The position numbers and the translations under genes were made by a program. A stretch of 64,000 bases of DNA. It comes from Kalaharituber pfeilii. Its lineage: Eukaryota > Ascomycota > Pezizomycetes > Pezizales > Pezizaceae. The stretch covers positions 62,001 through 126,000 of the forward strand of contig WHUZ01000028.1 of assembly GCA_015179045.1 (NCBI GenBank), in the 5' to 3' direction. The number at the start of each line of letters is the position of its first letter. Position 1 is the stretch's first letter. Below, one piece after another: positions 35,150-46,173 of this stretch. Under the pieces are notes generated by a model, which saw only the letters and a list, made by a program, of their open reading frames with translations, did not search any database and was not told the DNA's origin.

Positions 35150-35799
35150 CAGAGCCATCTCCTGGATAATCCACCATGCACCGGTTTTTAGTTGTCTGAT
35201 TCTATCTCCCCTTGTATGCACATTACTACCAAGGCACTCAACAGCAAGGGATTGCTGAAGAACAAGTTCACGTTCAGTAGTTTTCTGGTTTTTTTTTTTT
35301 TTTTTTACTTCCTCTCTTTCTTCACAAGCCATTGGGCTGTAACAAGTTTCCCCATTCATGGATTTGCCTCCTCTATCTAATCCCCCAAACCCTTCCGCAC
35401 TCGATTACCACAAGTCCATGGCCGGAATGTGGCAGAGATAGTTGCCACTTCAGGAGTTATGTACTGCTCTGGGTGTCGATGGAGGTGCCAGTCGCTTCGA
35501 GTTCATTCTCATCTTCCTTAAGTCGCCACCATTGCAGATTTCGAGGCTTGGAGGTCGCGGGTAACTTCTTTGGGCCCTTCTTTTGATGTGGAACTGAGGG
35601 GATGGAAGAGACGAGTGGTATATACAGATGTGCTCAAGGCGGTTGCCGCATGAGACAGCGGAGGTGCAGGTCGGGGGTCTGGGCGACATATCACAGTACC
35701 TTAAGCTCCATTCAAATGGTGTGGTCTAATCCAGCGAACAGTAACAACACGTTAATTCTCCGGTATAATGAAGGATCAACAGCATCCAATATTTCTCTT

Positions 35800-35910
35800 T
35801 TATTTTATTTTATTTTATTTTTCCGACTTTACATGTACTTAGCCCTCGCCATAGCCCATAGGGCGGCACGCGAGTAATGATAAAAAAAAAAGCAAAAAAA
35901 AACAAAAAAC
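35800..35910 (+). mobile_element. LINE family A 3' end
   Basis: A TTTTA-rich 3' UTR, tail CTCGCC ... GCGAG and an interrupted A-tract (AAAAGCAAAA). It follows the end of duplicated locus copy X. Confidence 0.65.
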
Positions 35911-35975
35911 AAAAAAAGCATTAAGGAGGATTTTCTTTATGCATTAAAACCCTATCCTCATTAATGAGAATCTTG

Positions 35976-36182
35976 TTAAAAAATCTTGTTATAAGGTATC
36001 CTTATCTTGGCAAGGTTTGTGACATTATTTTCAGCTGCAGAAGATACAGACCATTCTGGATCACGAATAAAGGTTTGAATTTCTCTTAACTTCTGAGGTT
36101 CAATTCCGTCTTTGTTGGTATGGTCATGAATTTGGATATATAGCTCAAATTGATGACGCATTTCAGGTGTAAAGGGCTCCAT
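35976..36182 (-). CDS. Small hypothetical protein
   Basis: 68 codons starting MEPFTPEMRHQFELYIQIHDHTN. The composition is protein-like and the codons AT-rich, resembling the transposase gene at 60-62 kb more than the host genes. No domain recognised. It may be an exon of a lost transposon gene. Confidence 0.25.
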   Translation of the reverse strand: MEPFTPEMRHQFELYIQIHDHTNKDGIEPQKLREIQTFIRDPEWSVSSAAENNVTNLAKIRIPYNKIF

Positions 36183-36529
36183 AGGTAAAGATTGTTGAAT
36201 GAGGCTGAAAAGTAGTTACTAGTTTAGGTAAATAAGATAGGCTCGGCATTGTCTATCATAGAGAAGTGCATGGAGCAGAACACGATATGTAGAATACATT
36301 CAAAATACCAACGGCATGGAAAAATGTCAAGTTTAAGTACTTGAGTAAATAAACAAAAAATTAAACAGGCTGATTTGGACAATTACAATTTCGAATCTTC
36401 TAGTATTGTAACAGCCACCAACATACCAACATTCTGTTGTAGCTCTGTGCGTAGAACAAAAGGGTCAATGCGTTGTACTAGTGTGTGTGATCACGAACCA
36501 GCGTTCCATTGAGTAGCCCAGGCCAGTGG

Positions 36530-37290
36530 TGACTGAATCGCTGTTACGAATGCCCTGACAATAGCCAGGGGGGACCCTACGCCAGAGGGTGCAGCGGAGC
36601 TGGTGAGGAGAAGGTGGGAGGAGAGGACGTTGAGAGGGGACCGAGACCTGGCGCTCCTGTGGGTTAAAGCACATGAAGGGATAGTGGGTAACACCGAGGC
36701 GGACAGGGCGGCCAAAGTAGCCACGGCGTTACAATACCAGGACGAGACGGTGACGGAGGCAGGCATCCGACAAGAGGCAAAGAACAGGAGAGGGGAGGAG
36801 AGAAAGAGACTACAACTGACGTACAGACCATTGGAATACCTGGGGACCAGAAGGAGGGTGTCCACACTCGCAGGCATAATGGGGGACAAAGGACTGAGAC
36901 AATGGAGACACCATAGGGCGGCAAGCGATTAATGATATAAAAAAAAAAAAAAAAAAAAATGGAGACACCAGATAGGAAAAGATGAGTCACCGGAGTGCAG
37001 GTGGTGTGGAAAAGATCTCGAGAATTACAGACACATAACAAAAGACTGTGAGGCGTGGAAGGAGAGATTACCGGGAGGCGAGGCGGGGATGAAGATGCCA
37101 AAGTGGGGGAGAAGGGGAAGAAGAAAGAGGGGGAGAAGGAGGGGATGAAACTGGTTGAGGTGTTGGACTGGGCAGCGAGCTAGTTTCTTTGTTTCACACA
37201 CTCTACTTCTCTTTATGATTTATCAGTTACTATTTGTCCTTTATGTACCTAACACCTCGCCGTAGCCTACCAGGCGGCACGCGAGTAATG

Positions 37291-37323
<33 letters not shown>
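36530..37323 (+). mobile_element. LINE family A 3' half
   Basis: The second half of RNase H (TIARGDPTPEGAAELVRRRW; LLWVKAHEGIVGNTEADRAAKVAT), then STLAGIMGDKGLRQWRHH and knuckle CRWCGKDLENYRHITKDC, a basic C-terminus, 3' UTR, tail (GCCT-ACC-AGGC inner stem) and poly-A to 37323. Interrupted by the 44-bp tail at 36914-36957. Confidence 0.85.
36914..36957 (+). mobile_element. 44-bp LINE family A tail insertion nested in a LINE
   Basis: TAGGGCGGCAAGCGATTAA plus poly-A. Perfect 13-bp duplication AATGGAGACACCA at 36901-36913 and 36958-36970. Confidence 0.93.
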
Positions 37324-37325
<2 letters not shown>

Positions 37326-38590
37326 ATGTCCTGGTATATATTTATGATATCGCCTCACGTGCTGCCCTTATCTCCACGTGCTATCCATACCAAGCTTGCC
37401 TTTTACCCATTCCGTCGTCGTCACCCAGCGTGCCGAGCTCGGAATTTCATTATGAGGCTTCAATGGGTGATTCGAGCTGTGACTGGAAAATGGAGTAGTT
37501 AGTTGAAAACAAACATTACGCGTGTAGCTATGTGAAGCGTGTACAGTAGGAAATGCCTGTAAAGTACCCAGTATTACATAACAAACAAGTGGACTCTATC
37601 CTAGCAACTACCCTTGCCACATTGTATGCAACTTTTCGTGCTTCCGAAGACTTACCCTTGATACCGAGTACATCAACTCAAGTGATCCGTTCTCAATTCT
37701 TTGCAACCTCGGTGCAATGGTAGAATGAAAGTATAAGGTACGTACTTTGGCGAAAATATTCAACATACTGTACATAATGATTGCGGCGCATCATTTTCCC
37801 GGTCGGAAAACGTCACTCGCAAATGCCCCACTTGGAACATCCCATATACTCCACCCATCTCTTGCTTTTTGTATGTTTTCAAATCCGTGAATGTATGTAC
37901 TTTTCAATAGTTTCACCTGATTCATATTACTATTTCTCGTTATTTTTCACTTTGTATTTTTTTTTTTCGCTGCCGAAAGGGGTTTTTACTTCGTCGTTAC
38001 AAAGTATTATATTTATGAGGCTTAATAGGTTTTCGCCTTCCTGCATGGCAATAGCTCTTTTACATTTTTCCCTTGCTTAGTTATCGTCGTACAGTAAGTA
38101 GACTCTGCTGTAGACATGTTACACCTGCACTGAGGGAATCAAACGTGCTTACTGAATGAAAAGGAATTTTATGGTAGGTGTATAACTGTGATAAAAGTGG
38201 GTGTGACAGGAAACAGTTTGGCAAGAGCTCATCGCCCTCTAGTTTTCGTCCCTAGCACATTCTCTTCCTAATTCAGCAAGGGAAGTAACCTACACATCCT
38301 TTCGCTTCATGGTTATTCCAATTGAGCCTCAGCAAAAAGCCTTCCTAATAGGGATAATTGAGACATTAAATATCAAGTATTCAAACCATATGCTTATCCC
38401 GCTATTAAGGTTATTAGTCCGGCATGAAGATTCGAACATATTCCCTGCCATCCTTACCTACTTGATATCGTATAGTAGTGCGTATAGTCTACATACTAGG
38501 TGCGGATGGGTTCCGAATTGGGGGTAAGGGCCCAAGACGCGCATAGATACGAATGAAGGTGAGGATCATGAGACGGGGCAGTGCCAGCGC
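37324..38590. other. No gene recognised
   Basis: AT-rich; the longest frame (37781-38080) is a compositionally biased string without domain features. No repeat identified. Confidence 0.35.
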
Positions 38591-39168
38591 TTTTTTTTTT
38601 TTTTTATATCATTACTCGCATGCCGCCCTATGGGCTATGGTGAGGTTTTATCTCAAAAAAAAGAAAGAAGAATAACTAAGTACATGTGCTGCCCGCGGTG
38701 TTCATGCGTGATGTGGGTTTTGGACCTGTATGTCTTTCCTACTTCCATCCTCTGTCCCGTTCATACTGGTCCGTCCTCAGCCAACGTCCTCCAAGTCTCA
38801 CTCTCCCACCCTCGAATGTGTTCTCCAGGTATACAACCACCGAGCTGGTCTTCTTGCCTTCGTCAACCAGCAGAGTCTTCTTCCTCAACCATCGGATCCC
38901 CACCGTCTTACCTATGTGTTTGTTGTCGGCCTCCAGCCATTTCCGGACCTTGCTTAAGTCTTTTCTCAAAGCAACTCCATGTACAACGATGCCGTTGGCA
39001 GAGGTATTTTTTTTTTTTTTTTAATTTCATTAATCGCGTGCCGCCCTAAGGGCTATGGCGATGTTTAGTTACATGAATGGTAAGGTTGATAACAATAAAA
39101 TTAAAAGGAAAAGAGATAAAGAAAGTAAAGTTGGTGTTGGCAGAGGTATTGGCATCTGGGGTGGTGGG
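38591..39168 (-). mobile_element. Non-autonomous ORF1-tail LINE (family A)
   Basis: Poly-T and tail reversed, 3' UTR, then minus-strand LRKDLSKVRKWLEADNKHIG ... GIRWLRKKTLLVDEGKKTSSVVVYLEN ... VRLGGRWLRTDQYERDRGWK-stop. Interrupted at 39008-39135 by a later tail insertion. Confidence 0.75.
39008..39135 (-). mobile_element. Short LINE family A tail insertion
   Basis: 128 bp: poly-T, tail with ATCGC/GCGAT stem, and 3' UTR. 14-bp duplication GTTGGCAGAGGTAT at 38994-39007 and 39136-39149. Confidence 0.92.
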
Positions 39169-39169
39169 G

Positions 39170-40812
39170 CAGTGCCAGCGCACTGCAACGATGGTACCCG
39201 TTTAGCCGGTACATAGGGCCGGGGATTATTACAACTATGTATGTACAGTATCATAACTATTAGGCAAGGGGGAATCTTTACCCAAAACTGCAACACGTAC
39301 GGTTGTGAGAGGTTGAACATACGGTGCGATTGAAAATTGCCCTCCCGGCTTTATCCGGCATACGCAGCTCTTGACCCTTTTCGGTAGAGCTAAACCTAGG
39401 TGTGTAACCCATGCACAACTGGCAGCCTTGGGGGATGACGTCCCAGATCCAGATCGCACTCCAGCAATACAGGGGTGGAGCTGTATGGTACCAACCCCGC
39501 GTCCAATCTCAATAGGTACGTAATTGAGGCCCTTCTCATTCGCGAAATGCGGGACGCGAAGCACACAGTATTACCTAGCTATACCGGACGACCCTTGCAA
39601 TTTACATACAAAAAAATTAGCTATACCGGATACCTAGTTAAACTGGACCGGACAATAAAACTATAGACTTTTAAATTCAAATTACATTTAAACATTTAAA
39701 CCTATTAGCCGAACCAGATGAAGGCCTCGATCGTGAGACTTCTTTCATACTTTCTGTGTGTCATAATAGTTATTGATATACTCTCAATATCCTGAATTCA
39801 ATATTTGAAGTTCTGTAATATCTTGAGAGATTGAGAAAAGAATCTCCCGCTGGAATACGAAGTGTTCAGGCATATTGCACCTCCAAATTGGCTTACTAAG
39901 TTCTTTACCCCCGGGCGGGCACCCCTGCAAAATTTGTTATACCGGACGCTAAGTTAAACCGGGCAGGAAGTGTTCGGCTGGTATAGCATGGTGTAACGGT
40001 AGCATACACGGCCAAACGTCCGTCTGGGTTATTAATTATAAGTGACAGCGGGTCGTCCGTGCACGTTGGAGAAGCCTTACGGGCAGAGAGTATCCTTACC
40101 GGAGGTTTTATAATGAGGTGCATTGGTCGTCGGGTCGGCTTTCTTCGATTTTACCATGCAAGGCACAGCGTTCTTCTTGGTTTCGTGCGACGCCTCCGGT
40201 GAGTAAAGTACTTGCAGGAGTAGAGGACGTACGTCTTCCTAGAGGCAGTGCTAGCACCGTTTCCTGATGGCTCGGAACCGGGCAAACGATGTGAAAGAGC
40301 CGGAGTCGTCCCTCACCGGAACATGGCGTCCTTCAATAACGCGGATGTTACACACGAACAAAAGCTAGCATGCCGCACGCTCGCATCATTAAACGTTCGT
40401 AGAAATTTTGACAGAGCACAACATTGCGCAGGATTGCATCTCCTAAGTCAGCGCGACGTATGACCGACCGCGGGCACTGCCATAGTAAATAGCGGTAAGC
40501 AGGGTGGGCTAGGCCGACCTCCATCAGTGTTTTGGGAGCAATGAGTCACGCATGCCTACAACTGATGATGGTCCATAGGACCCGGGCGGTGGTCACTTCG
40601 AACATATGTCGCACTTGCCCGGTGATGCGGCTTCAATTCGCGATAATGCGGAGTTTCGCCGTGCAAGATGCCTATTTAAGTCTCCAATCTCCCCCAACGA
40701 ATGAAGGACGCAGCGTTGCCAGCCCAGGTCCTAACCTCGTGAGCCCGGATCAAGAAGATCGCAACATAGGAACCAGTTTAACGTCAAGGCGATATTGGTG
40801 ATTTGTGTCAAA
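39170..40812. other. No gene recognised; possible mariner-like end
   Basis: A CTATACCGGAC motif occurs at 39582 and 39622, near-copies follow at 39940, and an inverted partial copy (GGCTGGTATAGCA) lies near 39980. They may mark the ends of a decayed Tc1/mariner-like element. No coding sequence is supported. The hydrolase promoter must be in the final part. Confidence 0.35.
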
Positions 40813-42657
40813 ATGAGGTCATTCTCTGCCCTCACGGTTATGCAATTGCAGGCCCTCTTCAATCTCTTGCTCTTACCTCTTTCCGTCTCCTCTCTTCCAG
40901 TGTCCAATAGCACCACTCCTCCTGGTCCCGGTGAAGGTTGGGACTTCAACTTCGACTCTATCACACCAACCCCTAACCTCACGTACCATCCCTGCTATGA
41001 CAGGTTCGAATGTGCCCGCCTCCTTGTCCCACTCGACTACACTTCCCCCTCCGACGACCGCACAGCCTCCATTGCCATCATCAAGTACCCCTCAGACCCA
41101 AATCGATACCCTGAATATTCTGCCAGCTGGGGCGGCCCGGTTCTCCTAAATCCTGGTGGCCCAGGCGGTTCCGGTGTAGACTTCGTTTTGCAGGCCGGCG
41201 AGGCTATAGGAGAGGTCCTTGGCCGGCAGTACTCCATCGTCAGCTTCGACCCACGAGGAGTCAACAATACTCGGCCATTGGTGTCCTGCTTTAACAAGCC
41301 TGTGGAGCGCCAGACATGGGCAATCAAGGGCGCAGGAAAGACTCTCGGTAGCGGTGGAGGTGAGGAATTTGGCGAGGCATATATCAGGGCGAAGATATTT
41401 GGCGAGATTTGCAATGAAGGGGAGAATGGCGAGATGGGGAGGTTCCTGGGGACTGCGAGCGTGGCGAGGGATATGCTGTCTATCAATGATGCAACGTGGG
41501 ATCGCGTGCCTGAAAATAGTGGCATTCGGAAGAAGGGACTACAGTACTGGGGATTCAGCTATGGGACACTTCTCGGCATGACATTTGGGAAGATGTTTCC
41601 GGACAAGGTGGAACGTATGGTATTGGACGGAGTAGTTGATGCGCTGGATTACTACGATGCAACCTGGCTCCAGAATTTGCTGGATACAGAGGTAGTTCTT
41701 GACAGCTTCTACGAGTTTTGCTTTAAAGCTGGGCCGTTGCTCTGTGGCTTCTATACTGGGAACAAGCCGGCTGATATTCGGAAACGGGTTCAGAAAGTCT
41801 TGACTGCCCTTCGTGAACAACCCGTTCGCTTCGTTCCCCCAGGCAGTGATAGTCAAATTTACAGCGAGCTGTTCACATACAGTGACCTGCAGCAGACCAT
41901 TTTCGCAAGTCTGTACGCCCCCATTTTGACATTTCCAAGCATCGCTAGTGATTACCTCCTGCCTTTGGAAGCCGCCATACAGACCCGGAATCGAACTGTT
42001 GAAATACAATCCCTTCGCAAGCCCCAACCGACATGCCCAGCCAACGGCGAGGACTGGCGAAACGAACAAATGGAAGTCGAGCTTCGTGCCAGGGAAGCTC
42101 TCCCTGCGATCGCCTGCGCTGACGCCGCCCCACTGACCAACATGACCCTAGCCGATCTCCGCCAACACTACAACAAACTCTTTAAGCAGTCGCCCACAGC
42201 CGCAGGGGCCTGGGCACTCAACGGGCTCGCATGCTTAGGGTGGCGCACCCAAGCGGTCGAGAAGGCCCCTCGGGAGCTCTTCATGCGTAAGTCTGCAGTC
42301 GGCGCCGTGCCAGTGCTGTTTGTGAGCACGACAGCAGACCCCGTTACGCCGCTGCGCAATGCGTACGCAATGTCAAAGCTGTTCAAGGGCTCAAAGGTCG
42401 TAGTACAAGAGGGAGAAGGACATTGCACGATTACTGTCCCCAGTGACTGTTTTAATGCCATCGTGAGCGAGTATTTCAAGTCAGGTATGGTCCCGGAGAA
42501 GGAGAGTGAGCGGTATTGTGCAAGGCAGTATGTGCCTTGGATAGGGGCCATAGCAGGGGACAGGAAGAGGGGAGAGAAGCCTGGAACGGCGGAACTGATG
42601 AGAAAGGTTGGAGAAGCCTGGAGGAAGAATGTGGGGCCGTTGATGATGGGAACTTGA
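40813..42657 (+). CDS. Secreted alpha/beta-hydrolase with TAP-like C-terminal domain (probable aminopeptidase)
   Basis: 614 residues from the ATG at 40813. The N-terminus has a signal-peptide-like segment (LFNLLLLPLSVSSLP). The alpha/beta-hydrolase fold shows VPLDY, the oxyanion region LLNPGGPGGSGVDFV, FDPRGVNNTRP and the nucleophile elbow GFSYGT with Ser249. The C-terminal TAP-like domain supplies Asp509 (STTADPVTP) and His537 (EGEGHCT), so the Ser-Asp-His triad is complete. About five N-glycosylation sequons (NST, NLT, NNT, NRT, NMT) and several Cys fit an extracellular enzyme. By homology with tripeptidyl/prolyl aminopeptidase-type hydrolases it probably releases short peptides or amino acids from peptide N-termini. 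Substrate specificity cannot be read from sequence. No introns or breaks. GC-rich codon use contrasts with flanking repeats. Confidence 0.92.
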   Translation: MRSFSALTVMQLQALFNLLLLPLSVSSLPVSNSTTPPGPGEGWDFNFDSITPTPNLTYHPCYDRFECARLLVPLDYTSPSDDRTASIAIIKYPSDPNRYPEYSASWGGPVLLNPGGPGGSGVDFVLQAGEAIGEVLGRQYSIVSFDPRGVNNTRPLVSCFNKPVERQTWAIKGAGKTLGSGGGEEFGEAYIRAKIFGEICNEGENGEMGRFLGTASVARDMLSINDATWDRVPENSGIRKKGLQYWGFSYGTLLGMTFGKMFPDKVERMVLDGVVDALDYYDATWLQNLLDTEVVLDSFYEFCFKAGPLLCGFYTGNKPADIRKRVQKVLTALREQPVRFVPPGSDSQIYSELFTYSDLQQTIFASLYAPILTFPSIASDYLLPLEAAIQTRNRTVEIQSLRKPQPTCPANGEDWRNEQMEVELRAREALPAIACADAAPLTNMTLADLRQHYNKLFKQSPTAAGAWALNGLACLGWRTQAVEKAPRELFMRKSAVGAVPVLFVSTTADPVTPLRNAYAMSKLFKGSKVVVQEGEGHCTITVPSDCFNAIVSEYFKSGMVPEKESERYCARQYVPWIGAIAGDRKRGEKPGTAELMRKVGEAWRKNVGPLMMGT

Positions 42658-43185
42658 AGGATTGATGCCCTTGGAGAGTTTATGCCGGCAGGGAGAATGC
42701 TGTGAATGGGACTTGTGAATGGTTTTCTTTTATATGTTGTTTATTTACTTCTTTTTTCCCGTGATTATTTCTTCAATGCATAATAGAACATAGACGAGGC
42801 ATCATCCAGCGATAGTGTAAATACCAGTGCGGAATTCAAGTTGCGGAAAAATATAGCAAGTGTACAATGAAACTGAGTCGCTATTCAACGTAGTACATAT
42901 ATTTTTTACTGAAAGAATGCATTGGATGTCATGCTGGTGAACTTGAATGACATGGATGAAAGAAAGAAAAATTGTTGGCCAGTCGGCTTTTAGTGTGGGC
43001 GCCCTTCTTCATCTTGGTGCTTTAAACTGCATTGAGGAATCGCTTTGCATCGCGGAGTTCAAAGTTCAACACAAATATAGAGGCATAAAGTTACCTTGGC
43101 CTGCTTCTGCGCTATGCTCTCCGCGTTGAGAACAATATTGGAGTAGCTGAGCAATGTATATTAAAATGCGCTTCTTGAATTTTCT
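42658..43185. other. 3' flank of the hydrolase gene; nothing else recognised
   Basis: An AT-rich 3' UTR region with no supported open frame. Confidence 0.35.
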
Positions 43186-43238
43186 TTTTTTTTTTTTTTT
43201 TTTTTTATCATTACTCGCATGCAGCCCTAAGGGCTATT
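43186..43238 (-). mobile_element. Short LINE family A tail
   Basis: Poly-T then ATCATTACTCGCATG and a mutated hairpin half (CAGCCCTAAGGGCTAT). A target duplication was not resolved. Confidence 0.65.
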
Positions 43239-43445
43239 GTTACGGTTTCTACGATAATGTAGTAAATATGAGGGTGTAACTTAGGACAACGCTTGGTGCT
43301 TGACCTTTCCACAGGGCAGCTCTAGCTGGCCCTTCTTATAGTCAATCCGGCGTGCCTTCCTTCTATTGTCTCTCTATGCTATGATACTATGATATCACGA
43401 TGTTCTATCTATAGGCATCCCTCAGCCACTGTCTCGCCTCATCTA

Positions 43446-43545
43446 GAGGTCCATCCGGTGGCTCTGCTCCTGGAGGTCCGTTCAGTGGCTCTGCTCCTGG
43501 AGGTCCATTCGGTGGCTTTGCTCCTAGAGGTCCGTCCGGTGGCTG
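43446..43545. repeat. 30-bp tandem repeat, about 3.3 copies
   Basis: Units GGTCC(A/G)T(C/T)CGGTGGCT plus TGCTCCTGGA, diverged at a few positions. In one frame they would read as Gly/Pro/Ser-rich repeats, but no surrounding gene is evident. Confidence 0.7.
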
Positions 43546-43706
43546 TCGCTACGCTCTGACCATGCCGGCGTTCCTTGTGATACACATCCGTGCCCAACCC
43601 ATGTTTCACTGCCAGACTGTAGCTATCGGTTGATCAGACCGAATTGTCACTCGCAGCTTTACAGGCCAATGTGGGTGGATATCCCCTTCGCGGGTAGACC
43701 CTTTTT

Positions 43707-44305
43707 TTTTTTATTTTTTTTTTTTTTAAAATCACATAACCCCGCTTACAGCGCCAAGCCATGGCAGGGTCCCTGGGCAAGCCCTCGAAGCCCGGAGACA
43801 GGCTTAACAAACAAAGAACTTTCTATCTACTTCTACCACCTGATCCCAGAAACTTCCGGACGGACCTTCCGGTTTCTGCCTCAGGGAGGCCCCACTATAT
43901 ATCCCCCCTCTCCCCCCTCCCTCTTCCCCACACTTTCGCATCCCGGCAAGCAAACTTCCCCGACGGCAAATTTCGCAGTTTCCTCCACACCTTCGCAACC
44001 TGACCCTGACACTGACTTTCCCGATGTCCTTCGGTGTCTCTAAGTATACTACCGCAGAGCTTGTCTTCTTGCCTTCCTCAAATAAAATTGACTTTCTTCC
44101 GCAGCCATCTAACTCCTGTAGTCTTTGGCATTTCCGCATTGGAAGTCCTCCAGCCATCTTCTGACATTTCCTACGTCTTTCCTCAGGGCTATGCCATGGA
44201 CGACAATGCCGTGTTTTGCGGTGGTGTTGTCGGGGCCTGTGGTCTGGCTTTGGAGCGTGGTGGTGAGGTCTTGGGGCGGGGAGGGGGGGATAGGTCGTCG
44301 AAGTA
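43707..44305 (-). mobile_element. Non-autonomous ORF1-tail LINE (family B tail)
   Basis: Poly-T and the family B tail reversed (CCCCGCTTACAGCGC ... CCATGGCAGGGTCCC), 3' UTR, then minus-strand ORF1-like coding in shifted frames (VVHGIALRKDVGNVRRWLED; RRKSILFEEGKKTSSAVVYLE). It resembles the family A ORF1-tail elements but carries the other family's 3' end. Confidence 0.7.
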
Positions 44306-44306
44306 A

Positions 44307-45920
44307 CTGAGAACCTAATTTATTTATACAAGCATTGCTACCAAGCATTTTGAAGAATGAAGAATTGTGTAACAACTGTTCTTACATGATGCTTACAAGG
44401 TGCCCTGTACAATGATTTATGCATCTTGCTTGAACATCCCATGATGTAACGTACCTTAGCCGGACAAGTTCATTTATCTCTGATATCCAACGCCACGAAA
44501 CCGGTATCTAATCACGCCACCACAAATGCTTCAAATCACCACAAACCTAGGACCTCATAAAATCCTGCCATTCCTTCCTTATCTGGTTGTCAAAAACTTT
44601 CGATTTTAAGTATGGAATATTTACTGTAAGTATGGAATATTTCTTGCATCGTTTGCCCAGTTCAGGGTAACCATCAGCCTAACACCGTCTAGCTAGGTCA
44701 ACTCGCGAACTATTCGTGCGTTACGTGAAACTAGGTGCGACTCGGAAGGAAGATGGCTCAAGGCGAGCCAGTACGAGGCTGACAGGGGACGGAGATGAGT
44801 TAGACCGCCTGGCCGCTCCCCCCGCAATACAATGTGAACCGCGGGCATCATGTATTTAAGTTTAGTTATTTTTTTCCTTTTAATAAACCCTCGCCAAAGC
44901 CCGTATGGCGGCACGCGAGTATTGATATAAAAAAAAAAAAAAAAAAAAAAATAGTAATCTCGTTCCCAGACCCCTGAAGACATACCACCTTCTTCATCGT
45001 TTATCGCTATTCGCTATTGCAGGGTCCCTGGACCCAAGCCCTTATGGCCCGACATTATTAGCTTTGCAATTATGTCCCTTGTACATTACACGTTGCACCC
45101 ATCTCCAGAACAAGATTTCCAGGCCAGATAATGCACACTGTCCCTCCTGATATCCGGCATTATTTTCTCCTTCCCCAATAGCGTCTGTACAGTTGCTCCA
45201 CTTGTGTCATCCTGCCCCCCCAACTCTTTTCCATTTCTGCGTCCTGAAATCCTACTTCACTTAAAAACTTCCGAGTAGAGCCATCTCCTCAGGAGGATAA
45301 TCCAACATGGGCCGGTTTTTAGTTGTCTGATTCTATCTCCCCTTGTATGCACATTACTACCAAGGCACTCAACAGCAAGGGGTTGCTGAAGAACAAGTTC
45401 ACGTTCAGTAGTTTTCTGGTTTTTTTTTTTTTTTTTTACTTCCTCTCTTTCTTCACAAGCCATTGGGCTGCAACAAGTTTCCCCATTCACGGATTTGCCT
45501 CCTCTATCTAATCCCCCGAAACCTTCCGCACTCGATTACCACAAGTCCATGGCCGGAATGTGGCACAGATAGTTGCCACTTCAGGAGTTATGTACTGCTC
45601 TGGGTGTCGATGGAGGTGCCAGTCGCTTCGAGTTCATTCTCATCTTCCTTAAGTCGCCACCATTGCAGATTTCAAGGCTTGGGGGTCGCGGGTAACTTCT
45701 TTGGGCCCTTCTTTTGATGTGGAACTAAGGGGATGGAAGAGACGAGTGGTATATACAGATGTGCTCAAGGCGGTTGCCGCATGAGACAGCGGAGGTCCAG
45801 GTCGGGGGTCTGGGCGACATATTGCAGTACCTTAAGCTCCATTCAAATGGTGTGGTCTAATCCAGCGAACAGTAACAACACGTTAATTCTCCGGTGTAAT
45901 GAAGGATCAACAGCATCCAC
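44307..45920 (+). repeat. Duplicated locus, copy Y (reference copy without the LTR)
   Basis: Colinear with copy X (32355-35785). It lacks the solo LTR, and the site reads GTAGAGCC. It is interrupted by a LINE 3' end at about 44700-44952 placed close to where copy X has its family B scrap. No coding function recognised. Confidence 0.8.
44700..44952 (+). mobile_element. Non-autonomous ORF1-tail LINE (family A), short
   Basis: Only the last ORF1-like codons remain (EGRWLKASQYEADRGR-stop), followed by 3' UTR, tail (CTCGCC ... GCGAG) and poly-A. Confidence 0.7.
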
Positions 45921-46173
45921 TGTCTTGCTGCCGTGCCGCGAAACACCAAGGAAGTCAATGTACAACCATCAACCCGATGAGCTTTGCTAAGTAATGCCGA
46001 TACTGGAACGGGAACGATATTCCCTGAAGTAACTATATTGAACATCCTAAATCACATACCCACCAAGCCAAGTTTTGAAAACAGATGTTTGAAGTATAAA
46101 AGAAAAAAAAGATCAGTTCAACAGTCTTATAAACCCCGAACATTGATATAGCGTTGCCGAAATCCTTCAGATC

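Larger units (their letters stand above)
32355..35785 (+). repeat. Duplicated locus, copy X (invaded by LINE and LTR)
   Basis: Segments 32355-32510, 34088-34300, 34409-34734 and 35150-35785 align colinearly with 44307-44700 and 44953-45918. The breaks are explained by insertions: the LINE at 32511-34084, a family B tail scrap at about 34300-34350 and the solo LTR at 34735-35149. No coding function was recognised. A small minus-strand frame (35114-35359) is retained in both copies. Confidence 0.8.

Noticed and set aside
40795..40812. Upstream extension of the hydrolase from a GTG codon
   Set aside because: Nuclear fungal genes use ATG; the ATG at 40813 gives a signal-peptide-like N-terminus.
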